NCBI GenBank assembly: GCA_031394335.1
Contig: JANMXS010000295.1
Span: 1-44,253, forward strand
DNA: 44,253 nucleotides
Origin: UKL13-2 sp031394335
Lineage (GTDB): Bacteria > Pseudomonadota > Gammaproteobacteria > Burkholderiales > Usitatibacteraceae
Reading direction: 5' to 3'
The notes under the pieces were generated by a model. The model worked only from the letters and a program-made list of their open reading frames with translations, was not told the origin of the DNA and searched no databases. Shown here in pieces: positions 41,016 to 44,253 of the stretch; the first letter of the stretch is position 1, and each line of letters starts with the position of its first letter. A program made the position numbers and the translations under genes.

Positions 41016-41386
41016 GGGGCTCACTCCAGTCAGGTTGAATTCGCGTCCGAACGCGGTGGCACTTTCGTCACATGACATGTCCGCGTATGCGGACACGCAT
41101 TCTGGTGGCCAAGCTTTCCGGCAAATTTACGTACATCACTATTTTCCCTGTCTAATGATGGTGCGCTTCTACTGCGACCCCAGAGCGAAATCAGAGTTCC
41201 ATTTGACGTGTATTGAATTGCATCAATGTCGTGACATATTGAATGGGTACACGCGATATTTGCCCTCATGGGATTTCAAAAAAATATAGCGGACACGGTC
41301 CATGTATTCGCATCCTGCCGCAGGTGCTGCGCTCCGGAATCATGTCCAATGATTGACCGGAGCGCCTGACGTGAGCGAGTTCAATC
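41016..41386. other. Region upstream of the HPr-like gene
   Basis: 371 bp without a credible gene. An inverted repeat TGTCCGC-GTAT-GCGGACA lies at 41077-41094 beside ACATGACATGT (41069-41079), 54-79 bp before the HPr-like start and well placed for an operator. The third copy of the dispersed repeat lies at 41278-41300. Confidence 0.5.
41278..41300 (+). repeat. Third copy of the dispersed AAAAATATA..CACGG repeat
   Basis: AAAAATATAGCGGACACGG with the flanking TCC matches the copies at 40540 and 40578 in all but about three of 22 bases, in the same orientation. Confidence 0.5.
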
Positions 41387-41905
41387 CTACTCCCGGGGCC
41401 CATAGTTGAAGGTGACCATGAAAGCGCGGCTGCTATCGCCGGAATGGAAATTGGCCGGCAATGCGGGATATTTGCCGCGGCGCACGGTGGCGATGGCGGC
41501 GCTGTCCAGAATCATCGATTCCGACGACTTGGCAACGCTTGCCTGCCTGACGAGGCCGTTGCGCTCGATCTCGAACTGGATGACCACCTGACCCTGCGGA
41601 CGATGCAAACTAGGCTCGCGACCGGTGGGATAGCGGGCGATCGACGCCAGGTAGTTGCGCGTAATCGCAATGTAACTTGCCTCGACGGCAATCGCGTCCA
41701 GTTCATGGGTCGAGCCGCCGACGCCGGCTTTCGGCACTGCGGCCAAAGCCGCAACGAGGCTCTCTTCAGCTGCCACGGCCGCTCCGCTGAAAGCCAGGAA
41801 CATGGCCATGCCGACGGCCAGACGACAAAGAGTTTGCCCGGTATGGCATGTCGGCGAATGTGCATTCTCCGGTTTGCTGCCTTCATTGCGTAATGTCGTA
41901 TTCAT
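41387..41905 (-). CDS. TonB C-terminal-domain protein
   Basis: 172 residues. A hydrophobic segment (~29-46, CRLAVGMAMFLAFSGAAVAA) is a signal peptide or anchor. The C-terminal domain reads ARYPTGREPSLHRPQGQVVIQFEIERNGLVRQASVAKSSESMILDSAAIATVRRGKYPALP, the TonB/TolA C-terminal fold. It lacks the long Pro-rich spacer of true TonB and has no exbB/exbD beside it. AGGAG lies before the ATG at 41905. Divergent from the CadC-like regulator, 310 bp away. Confidence 0.8.
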   Translation of the reverse strand: MNTTLRNEGSKPENAHSPTCHTGQTLCRLAVGMAMFLAFSGAAVAAEESLVAALAAVPKAGVGGSTHELDAIAVEASYIAITRNYLASIARYPTGREPSLHRPQGQVVIQFEIERNGLVRQASVAKSSESMILDSAAIATVRRGKYPALPANFHSGDSSRAFMVTFNYGPRE

Positions 41906-42215
41906 GATCAAGCTCCTTTATCGATTAGGGATTCTGGTTGTGGCTGAACATCGGGAAAGCGTTGATTCAGCGAAGCCAGTATTTGTCCGTACCCCCTTTA
42001 AAATCTTGAATTTGCCGCTGAATTCTTGTGAAAAATTCTTTGTTGCCAGCTTGGGCTGCCTCGCAAAGCGGCCTGCCAGGGATAGGGGCGAGTTCAGCCG
42101 GTGATGAGTGCTGACGGGGGGGCGCCGCTGGTACCGGGCGAGTCGTGCCGGGACAGCCAACGGTCGGCCGACTCATGGCTTGGGTGAATTCGTGTGAAAA
42201 TCCGTGAAACCCGCC
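41906..42215. other. Divergent region between the TonB-like gene and the CadC-like regulator
   Basis: 310 bp. I see no convincing promoter or palindrome, only the ribosome site of the TonB-like gene at the left end. A regulator encoded next to this gap could act here, but no repeated site is visible to support it. Confidence 0.45.
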
Positions 42216-44243
42216 ATGAATGACGAACGTACAGCGATGCTCGAGTTTGAGAACTTCCGCGTCGATGCGCGAAAGCGGCTGCTGACGCGCGCCGACGGCG
42301 AACCGGTGGTACTCACCCCCAAACTGTTCGACACATTGCTTTACCTGGTTGAAAACGCGGGTGAAGTGCTGGAAAAAGATCGGCTGATGGACGCGATCTG
42401 GCCGGGCATGATTGTTGAAGAAAACAACCTCAGCCAGGCGATTTCGAATCTGCGTCGCATTCTTGGCGATGATGGCGCGGTGCACCGCTATATCGTCACC
42501 GTGCCCCGACGCGGCTACCGGTTTGTCGCCACCGTCCGTGTTGCCGGCGAGCCCGGTCCCCATACCGATACCGTGGCCGAAACCGTTCGCCCCGCATCTT
42601 CGCAAACGGCATCATCGCCGACGACAAGCGCCATGCCGGAAATCCCTGCGGCAACACCGGCCCCGGATGCGCTTGCCGAAAAAATTGTTGCGTACCCGGC
42701 TGCGGCGAAGCCTGAGGAAAGGCGCAAGCAGCGGACTCCGGCGGGATGGGGCGGGCGCCGATTGGCCTGGACAGGCATCGGCCTGGTGATCATGGTGGTG
42801 GCAATTTCAGGCGCCGGATTATGGCGCGCGCAATCCAAAGGCGCCGGCGCGGGAACCGCCAGGACGATTGCGGTGCTGCCCTTTTCGAATCCGGGCGGCA
42901 ACAAGGACGATGAGTTCTTCGGCGACGGCGTCACCGAAGACATGGTTAACCAGCTGGCGCAAATTTCGGACCTGCGCGTGGTGTCGCGCACCACCTCGAT
43001 GCTTTACAAGGGCAGCAGCAAGAGCGTGCGCGATATCGCCCGCGAGCTCGGGGTCGCCTATATCCTTGAAGGCAGTGTGCGCCGCGGCGAAAACCGCTTT
43101 CGCATCAATGCCGAACTGATCGATGCCGAGCGCGATCAGCACCTCTGGGCGCGCACCTACGATCGCGACAACCGCGACATTCTCGCGGTGCAAAGTGAAG
43201 TCGCCACCGAAATTGCCACCGCCCTCAAGGCGCGTTTGCTGGTTTCCGAAAAGGACCAGCTGGAAAAACGTGCCCATGGCAATGCGGAGGCCTATGTCGA
43301 GTACCTGCAGGGCATGTACATATTGCGCAAGCGGATTTCTCTCGGCAAGAACCCGTACGACCCGGCCGAGCCGCATTTCCGCAAGGTCATCAAACTCGAC
43401 CCGACCTCGCCACTGGGATATGTCGGCATGGCGAGTTATTTCATCAGCCGGGCTCGACTCGGCTTCGTGCCGCCCGCGGAAAACTATGCGCAGGCCGAAT
43501 CCTTCCTGCTCAAGGCCCTGGCGCTTGATGGTGAATCGGTCGATGTTCATATCAAGCTCGCCGAGCTGCGCGGACCGGGCCAATGGAATTGGCCGGAAGC
43601 TGAAAAATCCGCCAAGCGCGCGATCGAACTGAACCCCGGCAACGCACTTGCCTGGGATACCTACCGCATGGCCTTTCTCGAACCTGCCGGTCGCTTGTCC
43701 GAGGCGCTGGTCGCCCAGCAGCGTGCCGTTTCGCTCGACCCTTTCAATCCCCCCATTGTCTGGCGCCTGGCCTTGCTGCATGCCATGAACGGCAATTGCG
43801 ACGAGGCCGTCCGCCTTTCCAGGATCAATCTCGCGCGCGACCCGACTTTCACGATTCATCACACGGTGATCGCAAGCTGCATGGAGCGACAGGGAAATTT
43901 CGCCGCGGCGATTGCCGAAAACCGCCTGGTCGAAGGGTACTGGACGCCCAAACCCTTTCTCGATGAACTTGAGAAAGCACTGGCGACGCAGGGCGAAAAG
44001 GGCTATCGCCGCAGCAAGCTGAAGTTCCAGGCAGCGTTGGCCGCCACGCGAAATGACGCCTGGTATTTCGCCGCGTCAGCCGCCATTTTGGCGGGCGAAC
44101 GTGATGAAGGTTTCCGCTACCTCGATCTGGCGATCAAGGCCTATGATCGAAACGTCATCCAACTCAAGGTTGATCCGGAGTTTGAGTCGGTGCGTGGCGA
44201 TCCGCGCTACCTGGCGGCGCTCAAGCGCTTGCATCTCGATTGA
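42216..44243 (+). CDS. CadC-like membrane-bound transcriptional regulator with TPR repeats
   Basis: 675 residues. A winged-helix domain of the OmpR/CadC type (~8-105: LEFENFRVDARKRLLTRADGEPVVLTPKLFDTLLYLVENAGEVLEKDRLMDAIWPG, ending YIVTVPRRGYRFVATV) is followed by a Pro/Ala-rich linker and one transmembrane helix (~184-203). Beyond it are a TolB-like domain (TIAVLPFSN through NRDILAVQSEVATEI, ~213-340) and TPR-like repeats to the end. Such proteins read a periplasmic signal and bind DNA from the membrane. No receiver domain. ATG at 42216 and 42237 and GTG at 42204 are possible starts, none with a good ribosome site. Confidence 0.85.
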   Translation: MNDERTAMLEFENFRVDARKRLLTRADGEPVVLTPKLFDTLLYLVENAGEVLEKDRLMDAIWPGMIVEENNLSQAISNLRRILGDDGAVHRYIVTVPRRGYRFVATVRVAGEPGPHTDTVAETVRPASSQTASSPTTSAMPEIPAATPAPDALAEKIVAYPAAAKPEERRKQRTPAGWGGRRLAWTGIGLVIMVVAISGAGLWRAQSKGAGAGTARTIAVLPFSNPGGNKDDEFFGDGVTEDMVNQLAQISDLRVVSRTTSMLYKGSSKSVRDIARELGVAYILEGSVRRGENRFRINAELIDAERDQHLWARTYDRDNRDILAVQSEVATEIATALKARLLVSEKDQLEKRAHGNAEAYVEYLQGMYILRKRISLGKNPYDPAEPHFRKVIKLDPTSPLGYVGMASYFISRARLGFVPPAENYAQAESFLLKALALDGESVDVHIKLAELRGPGQWNWPEAEKSAKRAIELNPGNALAWDTYRMAFLEPAGRLSEALVAQQRAVSLDPFNPPIVWRLALLHAMNGNCDEAVRLSRINLARDPTFTIHHTVIASCMERQGNFAAAIAENRLVEGYWTPKPFLDELEKALATQGEKGYRRSKLKFQAALAATRNDAWYFAASAAILAGERDEGFRYLDLAIKAYDRNVIQLKVDPEFESVRGDPRYLAALKRLHLD

Positions 44244-44253
44244 GCCATTGCTG

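Noticed and set aside
42819..43862. A 347-codon frame antisense to the CadC-like gene
   Set aside because: Shadow frame without a recognisable fold; the plus-strand protein has clear domains across the same stretch.

Overview
The window looks like chromosomal DNA of a Gram-negative bacterium, most likely a betaproteobacterium. The base composition is GC-rich. There are outer-membrane proteins, lipoprotein and Tat-type signals, TRAP and ABC uptake systems with periplasmic binding proteins, and a TonB-like protein. The protein families (LutABC, sensor-fused trehalose-phosphate synthase beside a GH15 enzyme, fused LivM-LivG, a CadC-like wHTH/TPR regulator) fit that group, but the assignment is an inference from family resemblance. 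I saw no rRNA, tRNA, CRISPR array, phage or transposase gene.

Region 1 (1-11.8 kb) holds single-gene units: the end of an alpha/beta hydrolase, a DUF5916 outer-membrane-type protein, an exported dual-specificity-phosphatase-like protein, a spermidine-synthase-like protein, hydroxypyruvate isomerase, an Atm1-type ABC exporter, a small outer-membrane barrel, a hydrolase/MetY pair and a PBP7-type peptidase.

Region 2 (11.8-21 kb) holds lutABC for L-lactate oxidation, with a perfect palindrome touching the lutA start codon. It is followed by an NhaD/citrate-type carrier gene broken by one in-frame TAA. Then comes a trehalose/alpha-glucan cluster: otsB on the plus strand meets GH15 and a membrane-anchored trehalose-6-phosphate synthase on the minus strand.

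Region 3 (21-33.3 kb) is a nutrient-uptake block. It has a TRAP transporter (dctP-terminator-dctQM, with an unusually large DctM), a branched-chain amino-acid type ABC system (livK-livH-livMG fusion-livF), two dehydrogenases of the hydroxyacid/glyoxylate type and a glutathione S-transferase. A 22-bp element recurs upstream of the TRAP and the Liv operons and may tie their regulation together. The otsA/dctP gap carries an 18-bp palindrome that forms the -10 region of two opposed promoter-like sequences.

Region 4 (33.3-39.7 kb) has a long inverted repeat, an ice-binding-like (DUF3494) lipoprotein, two small membrane-protein genes wrapped in duplicated non-coding modules, an exported acetamidase/formamidase-family protein, and a polar amino-acid ABC operon that lacks an ATPase gene and has a REP-like hairpin between its binding protein and its permeases.

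Region 5 (39.7-44.25 kb) has a Phd/VapC-type toxin-antitoxin pair with a strong, apparently leaderless promoter, an HPr-like phosphocarrier lacking the regulatory serine and flanked by short dispersed repeats, a TonB-C-terminal-domain protein, and divergent from it a membrane-bound CadC-like regulator with TPR repeats.

I found no single large unknown system. The best leads are regulatory (the shared 22-bp element, the overlapping promoters, the operator against the lutA start, the duplicated non-coding modules) and architectural (sensor-fused OtsA, DctM with a roughly 200-residue insertion, the in-frame stop in the carrier gene).
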